Source of the DNA: Shewanella jiangmenensis
GTDB taxonomy: Bacteria > Pseudomonadota > Gammaproteobacteria > Enterobacterales > Shewanellaceae
Assembly: GCF_018596335.1 (NCBI RefSeq)
Contig: NZ_JAHEPS010000002.1
Span: forward strand, 310,001 to 374,000
Direction: 5' to 3'
DNA: 64,000 nucleotides
The translations under genes were made by a program, and so were the position numbers. Position 1 is the stretch's first letter. The number at the start of each line of letters is the position of its first letter. The notes beneath the pieces are model-generated. The model worked only from the letters and a program-made list of their open reading frames with translations. It was not told where the DNA came from and made no database searches. Of the stretch, positions 8,281 through 17,385 are shown piece after piece.

Positions 8281-9868
8281 CAGTCAAAAACTCTATATCA
8301 AAGTGGCCTTGGCCATTGGGCTTGGCGCGTTAATCGCGGCGGTGGCGGCTTGCCTGTATTTTTATCTCGATGCCAAAGAGAGCAAGCAGGCAGAGGCGCG
8401 AAGCCAAATCTCCCAGTTGGCGATGACGGTACAAAGTACTGCTTCGGTGGCGCTGTACGTGCAGGATGGGGAGCTTGGCCGCGAAATTGTCGAAGGTCTT
8501 GAGGTGAATGACCTTATCGCCGGCGCTCAGCTCTCAACCAACGCCGGGGTGTGGGTAAGCTCGGCAGGTTTTGCCGGAGCCAACGAAAAAGCGCTGCTGC
8601 AATTTGATATCCCTCATCCATTTTTTGCCGGTGAAGTGCTGGGGCACCTTAAGTTGCTGCCCAATTCGCGCTATATCGATGAGAGTGCCACCAAGGGCGC
8701 CGTCAAGCAGGCGTGGGTATTGGCACTGCAATCGGCCTTGATTGCCCTCCTGGTGTCCTTCCTGGTACACAAGACCCTGACGGCACCGCTGAATCAGCTT
8801 ACCCGCAATTTCGGCCGTATCAGCCCGGGCGAAGACGACCCGCTTGATATTCCCCGTTATCACGAACGCGATGAAATCGGCAGTCTGGTCAACGGCATCA
8901 ACGAGCTTATCGGCAAACTGAATCATTCCATCGAAACCGAGCGCACATTGCGGGAGCGGACTGAGTTGCTCGAGCGAAAGTTCCGGCTGATTTTCGAGCG
9001 TGCCAGCGCCGGTATTTGCCTTATCGACAAGCAAAATCAGCTGCTGGTGGCCAACGAAGCGTTCGAACGCCTGTGCGGCACCAAATCGCTCGAGTCCAAG
9101 CCCTGTCTCATCAGCTGGTTTGAAGAAGAAACTGAGCTCGAGAGCTTTTTGCGGGAGCTCAGGCAAAACAGCCACCTGAATCATGTGGAAATGGAGCTGC
9201 AGCTTCGCACCGAAAATGCCGAGTCGCTCAAATGGGTTCACTGTCTGTTCTCCAAGGTGGAAGACAGCGAAGGCGTGTCGGATTTACTGATTGAAATCAT
9301 GATGTACGACATCACAGAGCGCACCTACCGCGAGCGGATGATCCGCTTTGAGGCGGAGCATGATTTGCTGACTCAGCTTAAAAACCGCCGTGCCGGTGAG
9401 CGGTTGCTGCATGAGATGATGCGCCGCGCCGATCAAACGGCCTCCCCCATGGGGCTTATGCTGATTGACCTTGACCGTTTCAAGCCGGTCAATGATGTGT
9501 ATGGTCATGAAGCGGGCGATACCGTGCTCAAGGCGATTGCCGAGCGGCTGATGCGATTGGTGGATGATAACGGCGTTGTGATCCGCTGGGGCGGCGATGA
9601 ATTCCTGATAGGCGTCGCCAATGTGGATAAGGATTACAACCTGTTGAAAACGCTCGCCAGTAACATTCTACAGCAGGTATCAAAGCCGGTGATGATCCGT
9701 GGCAATCTGAACTGTGATGTGGGCGCCAGTATCGGTATTGCCGTGTATCCGCACCATGGCCAGACCCTCGAAGCCATGCTCGAGGCGGCCGATGTGGCCA
9801 TGTACGACGTTAAAGAGCAGGGCCGGGGCAGTTATCAATTTGGGCGTCTGCCGCCGGGGGCGGCCTGA
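8270..9868 (+). CDS. Membrane diguanylate cyclase (sensor-HAMP-PAS-GGDEF)
   Basis: 532 residues from a TTG at 8270 that overlaps the previous gene by 11 bp. AAGGTGG (8254-8260) is well placed, so translational coupling is likely. Two membrane segments (~8-30 and ~150-170) flank a ~115-residue periplasmic domain of CHASE8-like appearance. HAMP (~170-225), PAS (~235-345) and GGDEF (~365-525) follow. The active-site motif GGDEF at ~441 is intact, so c-di-GMP synthesis is expected. The RxxD inhibitory site five residues upstream is absent, so product inhibition by that route is unlikely. There is no EAL domain. It is probably the output of the barrel/PstS-like module. Confidence 0.92.
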   Translation: MILSSQKLYIKVALAIGLGALIAAVAACLYFYLDAKESKQAEARSQISQLAMTVQSTASVALYVQDGELGREIVEGLEVNDLIAGAQLSTNAGVWVSSAGFAGANEKALLQFDIPHPFFAGEVLGHLKLLPNSRYIDESATKGAVKQAWVLALQSALIALLVSFLVHKTLTAPLNQLTRNFGRISPGEDDPLDIPRYHERDEIGSLVNGINELIGKLNHSIETERTLRERTELLERKFRLIFERASAGICLIDKQNQLLVANEAFERLCGTKSLESKPCLISWFEEETELESFLRELRQNSHLNHVEMELQLRTENAESLKWVHCLFSKVEDSEGVSDLLIEIMMYDITERTYRERMIRFEAEHDLLTQLKNRRAGERLLHEMMRRADQTASPMGLMLIDLDRFKPVNDVYGHEAGDTVLKAIAERLMRLVDDNGVVIRWGGDEFLIGVANVDKDYNLLKTLASNILQQVSKPVMIRGNLNCDVGASIGIAVYPHHGQTLEAMLEAADVAMYDVKEQGRGSYQFGRLPPGAA

Positions 9869-10147
9869 AGCACAACCAAAGCATGAGCTAAATGTCTGCT
9901 TAGATGGGTTTTGTTTAAAAAACGCGCCAAAATGCGATTCCGGAATATCGGTCTTTGCGGTTGATTTTTAATCGTTTTTGGCGCTCGAGAAGCAGTAAGC
10001 TCTGTTTTACCAGCTAAAAAATGTCTAAGCCGTTTGCGCCGGACGGCCATCCCAATTACAATGTGCGCCTCAAATCCTGATGTGTGGTTTGCTTCTTTTT
10101 GTGGCATACTCCGTCTACTTTTATAAACCAAGCAAAAAAGTTGAATC

Positions 10148-12238
10148 ATGACCGATTTATCAAAATACAGAAACATTGGTATTTTCGCTCACGTTGACGC
10201 GGGTAAAACCACGACCACAGAGCGTATCCTTAAGCTGACCGGTAAAATCCACAAACTGGGTGAAGTTCACGACGGCGCTTCTACCATGGACTTCATGGAG
10301 CAGGAAGCTGAGCGTGGTATTACCATTCAGTCTGCTGCCACCACCTGTTTCTGGAAAGGTCACCGCTTTAACGTAATCGACACCCCCGGTCACGTAGACT
10401 TCACCGTTGAAGTTTATCGTTCTCTGAAGGTTCTGGACGGCGGCGTTGGTGTATTCTGCGGTAGCGGCGGTGTAGAGCCACAATCAGAAACCAACTGGCG
10501 TTATGCCAACGAGTCAGAAGTTGCTCGTATCATTTTCGTAAACAAGCTGGACCGTATCGGTGCTGACTTCCTGCGCGTAGTTGCTCAGGTTAAGAAAGTA
10601 CTGGCTGCCAACCCGCTGGTTATGACCCTGCCAATCGGCCGTGAAGACGAATTCACCGGCGTGGTAGACGTACTGACCCGTCAAGCCTACGTATGGGATG
10701 ACTCAGGTCTGCCAGAAAACTTCACCGTAACCGATATCCCAGCTGATATGGTTGACCTGGTTGAAGAATACCGTGAAATGCTGGTTGAGACTGCTGTTGA
10801 GCAGGACGACGACCTGATGGAAGCCTACATGGAAGGTCAAGAGCCTTCTATCGAAGACCTGAAGCGTTGTATCCGTAAGGGTACCATCAACCTGTCTTTC
10901 TTCCCAACCTTCTGCGGTTCTGCGTTCAAGAACAAAGGTATGCAGCTGGTTCTGGACGGCGTAGTAGACTACCTGCCATCTCCAACTGAAGTTGAGCCAC
11001 AGCCTCTGACTGACCCAGAGACCGGCGAAGAGACTGGTGCAGTTGCTACTGTGTCTGTAGACGAGCCTTTCCGCGCTCTGGCGTTCAAGATCATGGATGA
11101 CCGTTTCGGCGCCCTGACCTTTATCCGTATCTACTCTGGTAAGCTGAAGAAGGGTGACACCATCCTGAACTCTGCTACCGGCAAAACTGAACGTATCGGC
11201 CGTATGGTGGAAATGCACGCCAACGATCGTAACGAAATCGAATCTGCTCAGGCTGGTGACATCATCGCCGTAGTAGGTATGAAGAACGTTCAGACCGGTC
11301 ACACCCTGTGTGATCCTAAGCACGAATGTACTCTCGAACCTATGATCTTCCCAACTCCAGTAATCTCTATTGCTGTGACTCCGAAGGACAAAGGTGCTTC
11401 TGAGAAGCTGGGCGTTGCTCTGGGTAAGATGGTTGCTGAAGATCCATCGTTCCAGGTTGAAACCGACCAGGAAACCGGTGACACCATCCTCAAGGGCATG
11501 GGCGAACTGCACCTGGACATCAAGGTAGACATCCTGAAGCGTACTTTCGGCGTTGAGCTGACTGTAGGTGCTCCACAGGTAGCTTACCGTGAAACCATCA
11601 CTGCCCCAATCGAAGACAGCTACACTCACAAGAAGCAGTCTGGTGGTTCTGGTCAGTACGGTAAGATTGACTACCGCATCCGTCCTGGTGAGCCAGGTAC
11701 CGGCTTCAGCTTCAAGTCTGCCGTAGTTGGTGGTAACGTTCCTCGTGAATTCTGGCCAGCCGTAGAGAAAGGCTTCGAAGAAATGATGGGCGAAGGTCCT
11801 CTGGCTGGCTTCCCAGTGCTGGACGTTGAAGTTGAACTGTTCGACGGTGCTTACCACGCAGTTGACTCTTCTGCCATCGCGTTCGAAATCGCCGCTAAAG
11901 GTGCATTCCGTCAGTCTATGCCGAAGGCCCGTCCTCAGCTGCTCGAGCCTATCATGAAGGTTGACGTGTTCACTCCGGACGATCACGTTGGTGACGTAAT
12001 CGGTGACCTGAACCGTCGTCGCGGCATGATCAAGGATCAGGAAGCTGGTCTGACTGGTGTACGCGTTAAGGCAGACGTACCGCTGGCCGAAATGTTCGGT
12101 TACATCGGTCACCTGCGTACCATGACCTCTGGTCGTGGTCAGTTCTCCATGGAGTTCTCTCACTACAACCCATGTCCAGCCAACGTTGCTGAGACTGTGA
12201 TTGCAGAGACCAAGGCCAAGAACGCCGCTAAGAAGTAA
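10148..12238 (+). CDS. fusA: Elongation factor G, stand-alone second copy
   Basis: 696-residue translational GTPase. G1 is [13 protein letters not shown] (residues ~14-26), G3 is DTPGHVDF (~82) and G4 is NKLDR (~136); domains II-V follow in the usual order and the length is normal. It is not in a str operon: no rpsL, rpsG or tuf is next to it. It is therefore probably the second EF-G of these bacteria, and paralogues of this kind can specialise in translocation or ribosome recycling. Codon use is highly biased, so expression is high, yet no strong Shine-Dalgarno is seen before the ATG (AAAAAAGTTGAATC). Monocistronic, with its own terminator. Confidence 0.95.
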   Translation: MTDLSKYRNIGIFAHVDAGKTTTTERILKLTGKIHKLGEVHDGASTMDFMEQEAERGITIQSAATTCFWKGHRFNVIDTPGHVDFTVEVYRSLKVLDGGVGVFCGSGGVEPQSETNWRYANESEVARIIFVNKLDRIGADFLRVVAQVKKVLAANPLVMTLPIGREDEFTGVVDVLTRQAYVWDDSGLPENFTVTDIPADMVDLVEEYREMLVETAVEQDDDLMEAYMEGQEPSIEDLKRCIRKGTINLSFFPTFCGSAFKNKGMQLVLDGVVDYLPSPTEVEPQPLTDPETGEETGAVATVSVDEPFRALAFKIMDDRFGALTFIRIYSGKLKKGDTILNSATGKTERIGRMVEMHANDRNEIESAQAGDIIAVVGMKNVQTGHTLCDPKHECTLEPMIFPTPVISIAVTPKDKGASEKLGVALGKMVAEDPSFQVETDQETGDTILKGMGELHLDIKVDILKRTFGVELTVGAPQVAYRETITAPIEDSYTHKKQSGGSGQYGKIDYRIRPGEPGTGFSFKSAVVGGNVPREFWPAVEKGFEEMMGEGPLAGFPVLDVEVELFDGAYHAVDSSAIAFEIAAKGAFRQSMPKARPQLLEPIMKVDVFTPDDHVGDVIGDLNRRRGMIKDQEAGLTGVRVKADVPLAEMFGYIGHLRTMTSGRGQFSMEFSHYNPCPANVAETVIAETKAKNAAKK

Positions 12239-12254
12239 TTAATACTTCCGCGAT

Positions 12255-12283
12255 AAAAACCCGCCCCTGTGGCGGGTTTTTTT
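12255..12283 (+). terminator. Terminator of fusA
   Basis: AAAAACCCGCC (12255-12265) pairs with GGCGGGTTTTT (12271-12281) across a 5-base loop, with more T residues after it. Confidence 0.93.
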
Positions 12284-12371
12284 ATGGCCGGATCTGGCAC
12301 AAATTCAGTTTGAATCAAGTTTGAGCGCCTAGTATCGACCTTAACAGACCAGCCGTTTTGGAGGGAATCTC

Positions 12372-13253
12372 ATGGAAAAGGTCTTTATCATCGCCCAGCA
12401 TCCGGGCAGTAAAACCGATACTGTCACTGAAGGACTGGCGCTTGCACGGGCGCTGGACGCGGCGCCTGCGCTGGTGTCTTACGACTACGCTTACTTTGCC
12501 GGTGATGAGTACTACAACCCGCGTCTGGCGGCAGCAGCCCGGCAGGCGCTGCTTGAGCAAAGGCGTCAGGCGCTGGTTAATAAACTCGCCGAGCAGGGGG
12601 AAAGTACACTGCAGCCGGAGGCGCGCTGGAGCAAGACGCCCCATCAGGATGCGATTGATGCCAGCTCGTCTGGCGGATTTTCGCTGCTTATCAAAGGGAT
12701 AGATGATGCCGAGGCGCCAGCCCCCACAGATTGGCATCTTATTCGTCACACCCGCACGCCATTAATGCTGCTGACCAATAATCCGCTTGCCCGTGGCCGC
12801 TGTGTGTTAATGGCGGTGGACTTGGATGCCAGCTCTGAGGATAAGCAGCTTTTGAACCAGCTGGTGCTGGCTCACGGCCGACGTCTCGCTGCAGCGCTGT
12901 CGTTGCCGCTGCATCTGGCCTGTGTGATCCGGGTGCCGACTATTTTGCGGGACATGGATCTGGTTACTCCCCATGAAATCCTTAAGGCGGCCCACGAAAA
13001 GCACAGCGAGACGCTGAAATCCCTTGGCTTGCCGGCGGAGCAAATTCATCTGGTGACCGGCGAGCCAGAGCTGTGTCTGTATCAGTTAAGTTCGAGCCTG
13101 AAAGCCAAGTATCTGGTGCTTGGCGCCCGCAAGCGTGAAGGGCTGTTTGGTACTGTGATTGGCAGCACCGCCGAGGCACTGGTGCACAGGGTGCGCTGTA
13201 ACCTGCTTATTCTGCCGCCGGATCCCCAGTGGCTGCCAGATGAGCGCGGCTGA
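12372..13253 (+). CDS. Tandem universal stress protein (UspE-like)
   Basis: 293 residues, about twice the length of a single Usp domain. The N-terminal half is divergent. The C-terminal half (from ~140, RCVLMAVDLD, to LLILPP) is a recognisable UspA fold ending in GARKREGLFGTVIGSTAE, close to the nucleotide-binding G-2x-G-9x-GS motif but with lysine for the second glycine, so ATP binding is uncertain. GGAGGG (12360-12365) supports the start at 12372. The 3' end overlaps the convergent LysR gene by 47 bp. A cytoplasmic stress-response role is inferred from the family only. Confidence 0.88.
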   Translation: MEKVFIIAQHPGSKTDTVTEGLALARALDAAPALVSYDYAYFAGDEYYNPRLAAAARQALLEQRRQALVNKLAEQGESTLQPEARWSKTPHQDAIDASSSGGFSLLIKGIDDAEAPAPTDWHLIRHTRTPLMLLTNNPLARGRCVLMAVDLDASSEDKQLLNQLVLAHGRRLAAALSLPLHLACVIRVPTILRDMDLVTPHEILKAAHEKHSETLKSLGLPAEQIHLVTGEPELCLYQLSSSLKAKYLVLGARKREGLFGTVIGSTAEALVHRVRCNLLILPPDPQWLPDERG

Positions 13254-14115
13254 GCCGTAAAAAGGCGTCTGCTGCCGGGGTAAGCTGCATGTGGCTGCGC
13301 CAGATGAGAGCGAGCTGCCAGCTACTGCCATCGAGCAGGGGCCTGAAGGTCAGCGCTTTATCCGAAAGTTTGTCGCAGATGGGGGCGGGCAGTATTGCCA
13401 GCCCCATTTTGGCTTCCACCATGGTGGCTATAAAGTCCCACTGTCCGCTGCGATAGGCAATATTGAGCTCAACACCTGCCGCCCTTGCCCGTTTGTGCAG
13501 CAGTTTGGCGAGGGCAAAATCTTCGTTGTACATGATAAACGGCAACGCGCCGAAATCACTCCAATCCAGCACATCTTTGGCACTTAAGGCATGCCCGGCC
13601 GGTAAACAGGCCCACAGCGGATAGGCGGTCAGCGGCTGGGCTGTCAACTCTTCTTCATGGGTGGCAGGCAGGGCGGTAAAGGCAATATCGAGGGTGTTGG
13701 CAAGCAGGGCTCGCTCGCAGCCAAAGCCGCCGAATTCCGACATTTCAAGGTTGACGCCGGGATAGCTTTGGCGAAAACCAGTCAGCAAATCAATCACCAG
13801 GCTGCTCATCATAGGACAAACACCCAGTTTGAGATTGCCGCGCTGAAGGCCGCTTAAATGTGATAAATCCTCATCGAGCAAATGCCAGTGTCCAAGGATT
13901 TCCTGCGCCCGCAGGAGCATCAGCTCGCCCGCTTGAGTCAGTGCCAGCCCGTGCGGCCCTCGGATAATCAGCTGCTGTTGCCAGTGGTCTTCAAGGCGTT
14001 GGATAAGCTTGCTTAGGGTGGGTTGGGTCAGATACAGCTTTTCAGCCGCGCGGGTAAAGCTGCCTGTTTCAGCCAGCACCATAAAGCAGTGCAGGCTCTT
14101 GATGGGGATGTTCAT
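13207..14115 (-). CDS. LysR-family transcriptional regulator
   Basis: 302 residues. The N-terminal helix-turn-helix (SLHCFMVLAETGSFTRAAE, TQPTLSKLIQRLEDHW) is followed by a substrate-binding domain of CynR/CysB-like type (LGVCPMMSSLVIDLLTGF). The start at 14115 fits the family alignment. The gene converges on and overlaps the universal stress gene. Its upstream neighbour on the other strand is a 44-codon reading frame beginning 91 bp away, so the usual divergent LysR target, if any, would be that small gene. Confidence 0.92.
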   Translation of the reverse strand: MNIPIKSLHCFMVLAETGSFTRAAEKLYLTQPTLSKLIQRLEDHWQQQLIIRGPHGLALTQAGELMLLRAQEILGHWHLLDEDLSHLSGLQRGNLKLGVCPMMSSLVIDLLTGFRQSYPGVNLEMSEFGGFGCERALLANTLDIAFTALPATHEEELTAQPLTAYPLWACLPAGHALSAKDVLDWSDFGALPFIMYNEDFALAKLLHKRARAAGVELNIAYRSGQWDFIATMVEAKMGLAILPAPICDKLSDKALTFRPLLDGSSWQLALIWRSHMQLTPAADAFLRLSRAHLAATGDPAAE

Positions 14116-14206
14116 GCCATTTTGGAATGCTGACGATGGAATAGATTCATTTTACTAATGAAGCTGGCGGCGATACCTTGAGCGGCATCGCAATCGGGGG
14201 ATTAAC

Positions 14207-14341
14207 ATGAAAGCCTATCGTGGAATGTGGGTCAGCAGTATGTGGATAAGCGCAGCGCCGGTAACTGCCAAGCCGCAGCTTGATGCCGGGCCGGGTTACT
14301 GGCAGCGTTTGCTCAGGTTGTTCAAAGGTCATAGCGCCTGA
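14207..14341 (+). CDS. Hypothetical 44-residue protein
   Basis: ATG at 14207 preceded by GGGGG (14196-14200) at good spacing; stop at 14341. The product starts MKAYRGMWVSSMW and is basic and aromatic-rich, with an amphipathic C-terminal segment (YWQRLLRLFKGHSA). It is divergent from the LysR gene at 13207-14115. No family is recognised. It is supported only by the ribosome-binding site and the divergent position; it could be a chance frame. Confidence 0.35.
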   Translation: MKAYRGMWVSSMWISAAPVTAKPQLDAGPGYWQRLLRLFKGHSA

Positions 14342-14523
14342 ATAGTGATATTTGTCTTGGCAGGCTAAGTGATTGTCTGTGAGGATTTTTAGGGTTTTAC
14401 AGAGTCTTTAATCTGTTGGGCCATCTTTCTTTAATCCGCTGACGCGCTCGCGTCGCAAGGTATCAGGTTGATATCAGCTTGTACCACCATCGCCTCAATT
14501 GGGCCTTGCGCCCTGTTGCTTTT

Positions 14524-14549
14524 GCCCGGCCTGTGCCGGGCGTTTTTTT
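14524..14549 (+). terminator. Plus-strand terminator between convergent units
   Basis: GCCCGGC (14524-14530) pairs with GCCGGGC (14535-14541) and is followed by G and seven T. It acts on plus-strand transcription, so a plus-strand transcript, the 44-codon gene or an unannotated small RNA, must end here. Confidence 0.8.
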
Positions 14550-14570
14550 GCGTGAGAAAAGGGATTGCTA

Positions 14571-15341
14571 TCAGCGCTTTTTCGGGCGCTGGCTCCACCA
14601 GATATAGAGTCCGCTCAGGCTCAGCAGCACAAAGATAAGTGCCAGCAGATCCCAAAGCCAAACCGCCCATGGGCCGAAAAAGCGGCCGCTGTGTAGGTCG
14701 AGCAGCACCCGCTCCCAATTGAGATGGGCGCTGCGGGCATGGTCAATCACGGCGCTGTCGGCGGGGGTTGGAGCGAGCCAGTTCAGCGGCAGCAGTGACG
14801 TCGCAGCGCGCCACTCGAGCAGCTCATCGTCGGCAAGATACTGACCTTTATCGGTTCTAAGCCAAACCTGTGCGCTTGCTTCAGTGGTGCTTCCTTCAAG
14901 TGCCAGCGCCTCTATCGGGGTAGGCAGGCCGACGCTGCTGTCCTGGGTTTCCTGCAGCGTGCCATCGGGGCTTAGCAAATACAGGTGACCCTGGTCGATG
15001 GCGATGATGGCGTTGTGGCGGCGGGTGGCACCAAGAAGAGTGGATTTGGCTTCGAGCAGCAGTTTGCCGTCGTGCCAGAGCAGATTATCGGTGACAGCGA
15101 ACTCGCCAAAGCGGCCGGCGTGGGCGGGCGCCGTGATGCCGTAATAATCGAGCAGCCAGCTTTGCGACACCTGCGCTTTGCCAAGGGATAATCCGTCGCT
15201 GTGATTGATGGCGACGCCGGTGATACTCAGCAGCAGCAGAAACAAGGCGCCGATAACCCCAAGGCGTTTGTGCCAGGGGCGAACCTGTTTACGAACCTGA
15301 TGGGCGAGGCTGCCTGCCCCTTTGTGGCTGGTTTTGGTCAT
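14571..15341 (-). CDS. PepSY-domain transmembrane protein
   Basis: 256 residues. A basic cytoplasmic N-terminus ending RPWHKRLG leads into membrane segment 1 (~26-48, containing LLSITGVAINH). A large periplasmic PepSY-type region follows, then LDLHSGRFFGP and membrane segment 2 (~222-246), ending IWWSQRPKKR. The RxWHKxLG, GVxxNH and DxHxGRxFG motifs are those of the PepSY-associated TM family, in which the histidines are thought to hold heme or take part in electron transfer. It follows the FMN-binding protein gene after 8 bp on the same strand, so a two-gene operon for moving electrons across the membrane is likely, possibly for iron reduction given the TonB receptor nearby. Confidence 0.85.
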   Translation of the reverse strand: MTKTSHKGAGSLAHQVRKQVRPWHKRLGVIGALFLLLLSITGVAINHSDGLSLGKAQVSQSWLLDYYGITAPAHAGRFGEFAVTDNLLWHDGKLLLEAKSTLLGATRRHNAIIAIDQGHLYLLSPDGTLQETQDSSVGLPTPIEALALEGSTTEASAQVWLRTDKGQYLADDELLEWRAATSLLPLNWLAPTPADSAVIDHARSAHLNWERVLLDLHSGRFFGPWAVWLWDLLALIFVLLSLSGLYIWWSQRPKKR

Positions 15342-15349
15342 GCAAATGT

Positions 15350-15859
15350 TCAGTTGGCTTGTTGCACCGCCGCATCCAGATACAGGGCTATGCGTGACAG
15401 CTTGGTCAGGGCTTTTACCGACAGGGTGGCGCCGGTAATGCCATCGATATGGCGGTCGAGTTCCAGTGAGTCCGTCAGTGTCGCCGATTTGAATTGGTTG
15501 GTAAAGAAGTCATGCCTGACTTCATCGCCGCGGCTTTCGCGGTAAACCAGCACCTTGGTGTTGACGATTTTACCCGCGGCCACATGGATACCCACGGTAA
15601 TAGGGGACTCTTTGCCGATTTCGTCGAGGATCCAGGCTGTCTTTGCGCCATCGCGCCAATAGCGGACCCGCAGCTTGTTAAATCCGTGGGCGAGAATGGA
15701 CTCGATATCGGCTTTCTGCTGGTCGCTGAGCCACAGGACGTCGGCTTTGGGCAGCGTGCCCAGTGACTCGCGGATAAAGTCATCGTTGCTTTGATAACTG
15801 GTTTCGGCCAGTACGCTGATGGGAAGCCACAGCAGCAGGCAGCAGAGGAGTTTGTTCAT
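15350..15859 (-). CDS. Exported FMN-binding protein (ApbE-type flavinylation target)
   Basis: 169 residues from the ATG at 15859, with a signal peptide MNKLLCCLLLWLPISVLA. A GTG nine bases upstream is possible but adds residues before the basic start. The C-terminal half is an FMN-binding domain containing DGITGATLSVKAL (~150), the flavinylation motif in which the threonine takes FMN covalently through ApbE. The mature protein is therefore expected in the periplasm carrying covalent FMN. It pairs with the downstream PepSY protein. No apbE is visible in the window. Confidence 0.88.
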   Translation of the reverse strand: MNKLLCCLLLWLPISVLAETSYQSNDDFIRESLGTLPKADVLWLSDQQKADIESILAHGFNKLRVRYWRDGAKTAWILDEIGKESPITVGIHVAAGKIVNTKVLVYRESRGDEVRHDFFTNQFKSATLTDSLELDRHIDGITGATLSVKALTKLSRIALYLDAAVQQAN

Positions 15860-15922
15860 TGGCAGCACTTATTTTTTGTCTGTACTTGTCTTTTTCGATT
15901 ATCTTTATGACTTACAAGCAAA

Positions 15923-15940
15923 AAGGGGCCGAAGCCCCTT
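15923..15940 (-). terminator. Terminator of the porin gene
   Basis: AAGGGGC (15923-15929) pairs with GCCCCTT (15934-15940). On the minus strand it is followed by TTTTTGC. It separates the porin from the FMN-binding/PepSY genes, which therefore need their own promoter. Confidence 0.85.
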
Positions 15941-15952
15941 ATCGATTCAGGG

Positions 15953-17125
15953 TCAGAACTGATAACCCACACCGAGGTTGAAGCCGTCGGCATCCACAGC
16001 GCCGCTCTGCTTCTCGTAGTCGGCTTTGAATACCACGTGCTCGTGCAGCCAGTAGTTGATACCGAAGTTGGTCATCTTCTTGGTGGTATCGGCATCGTTA
16101 CCGGCTTCGGTGTCCCACTCGTTGTAGCGGGCGAAAATACCGAACTGCTCGTTGAAGCGGTAGGCAGGCTCAATGTACCAGCCGGTCTGGCTGTCGCGGC
16201 CAAGGGCTTCGGCCTCTTTGCCATCGATTTCCCACTGGGCGTACAGCGCCTTGATGCTGAAACCGCCGATGCTGTAAATACCGTGGGCTTCGAGCATGGT
16301 GGCAGAGGCTTCGTCCACGCCATCTTTACCCTGAGTCAGGTCGGTTTGGTACAGGGCAGATGCAGCGAGTTCAAGGCCTGGAACGCCGGTGTACTTCACG
16401 CGGCCGGTGTAGGCCAGATCGTCAGTTTTGGCGTAAGACACTTTCTGACGACCGCCGCGGATGCTGTAGCTGGCGTCAACGCTGAGGCCTGAGGTGACTG
16501 CGGTATCAAAGGCAAGACCTGGAGCGGCCTTGATGTTCAGTGCCAGACCACCTTCCCACCAGGTGGCAGGGATGATGTTGGATTCAACCGGGTTACGCTC
16601 AACGCCGTAGAAGGTGTCGGGTTCGTGGGTTTCGTTGATGATACCCACAGGCATCAGGAACAGACCCGCCTTACCGGTCAGACTCTGATTGATGTCATGC
16701 TCGATGTAAGCCTGCTCGAGTTCCACTTCGCCTTTTTTGCCTTCGCCGGACAGGGAGTGTTCCAGTTCCAGTTCAGAGAAAAAGCGGGTGCCCTTGGTGA
16801 ATTCATGGCCGAAGAACAGCACGAAGCGATGGAAATCCATCTCTTTTTTGTCTTTGCTGTGGTCTAAGTTGTTGTCGATGTTGTTGTAGTGCAGCTCGCC
16901 ATAACCACCGATGGTGGTGGCGCTCTTGGCGCTGGCATTGGCTTCGGCGGCATCGGCAGTCTGTTCAACGCGCTTTTCGGTTTCTTCGAGACGCTTTTCC
17001 AGATCCTTCAGCACCTGTTGTTGCTGCTCAATCACTTTACGCAGTTCGGCGGTATCGTCAGCGGCGATGGCGGTGTGGCTGGCAAAAACACCCAGCAGGG
17101 CGCTGGCAAGCAGAGTCTTTTTCAT
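15953..17125 (-). CDS. Phosphate-selective-porin-like outer-membrane protein
   Basis: 390 residues. The second of two adjacent ATGs (17125) is preferred because of spacing to GGGAAAGGG. After the signal peptide (to ASHTAIAA) comes a coiled coil of ~45 residues (ELRKVIEQQQQVLKDLEKRL and following), then a beta-barrel ending in a terminal phenylalanine (GVGYQF). A coiled coil before an OprO/OprP-type barrel is typical of trimeric porins in this family. FFSELELEHSLSG and MPVGIINETHEPDTFYGVERN are barrel signatures shared with it. Substrate unknown; it sits between the TonB receptor and the FMN/PepSY pair. A weak Fur-like sequence at 17192-17211 lies upstream. Confidence 0.87.
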   Translation of the reverse strand: MKKTLLASALLGVFASHTAIAADDTAELRKVIEQQQQVLKDLEKRLEETEKRVEQTADAAEANASAKSATTIGGYGELHYNNIDNNLDHSKDKKEMDFHRFVLFFGHEFTKGTRFFSELELEHSLSGEGKKGEVELEQAYIEHDINQSLTGKAGLFLMPVGIINETHEPDTFYGVERNPVESNIIPATWWEGGLALNIKAAPGLAFDTAVTSGLSVDASYSIRGGRQKVSYAKTDDLAYTGRVKYTGVPGLELAASALYQTDLTQGKDGVDEASATMLEAHGIYSIGGFSIKALYAQWEIDGKEAEALGRDSQTGWYIEPAYRFNEQFGIFARYNEWDTEAGNDADTTKKMTNFGINYWLHEHVVFKADYEKQSGAVDADGFNLGVGYQF

Positions 17126-17191
17126 CATTTCCCTTTCCCATTTATTATCTGAGGGTTATTAATGGCTGCGGATTCTAGCAATCGATTAAGC

Positions 17192-17211
17192 AAATGCAAA
17201 CGATTCGTATT
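17192..17211. promoter_or_regulatory. Weak Fur-like sequence upstream of the porin
   Basis: AAATGCAAACGATTCGTATT keeps the outer positions of a Fur box but matches only about 13 of 19 positions. Listed because the adjacent receptor has a strong Fur box; on its own it would not be convincing. Confidence 0.25.
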
Positions 17212-17332
17212 GGGATTGATGATCTAAATCAACAAATGTAAAGCCACAGTAAAGTTGGCTGATTTAATTGAAGATTTTTCCTTAAAGCGCTTTCATGGAT
17301 AATTAATTGATTTTTAAGGTTTATGTTTGAGC

Positions 17333-17360
17333 AATAAAAAAGCAGCGCCGGGGCGCTGCT
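17333..17360 (-). terminator. Terminator of the TonB receptor gene
   Basis: AGCAGCGCC (17341-17349) pairs with GGCGCTGCT (17352-17360). The minus-strand transcript continues into a T-rich stretch (complement of 17333-17340). It lies 26 bp past the receptor stop codon. Confidence 0.9.
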
Positions 17361-17385
17361 TCTTATAGATTTCTTTTGTATTGAA

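Noticed and set aside
10703..12163. 486-codon open frame on the minus strand opposite fusA
   Set aside because: A shadow produced by the biased codons of fusA; no family motifs, no ribosome-binding site.
17216..17232. FNR-like TTGAT...ATCAA upstream of the porin
   Set aside because: The spacer is 7 bp instead of 4, so it cannot be a normal FNR/EtrA site.
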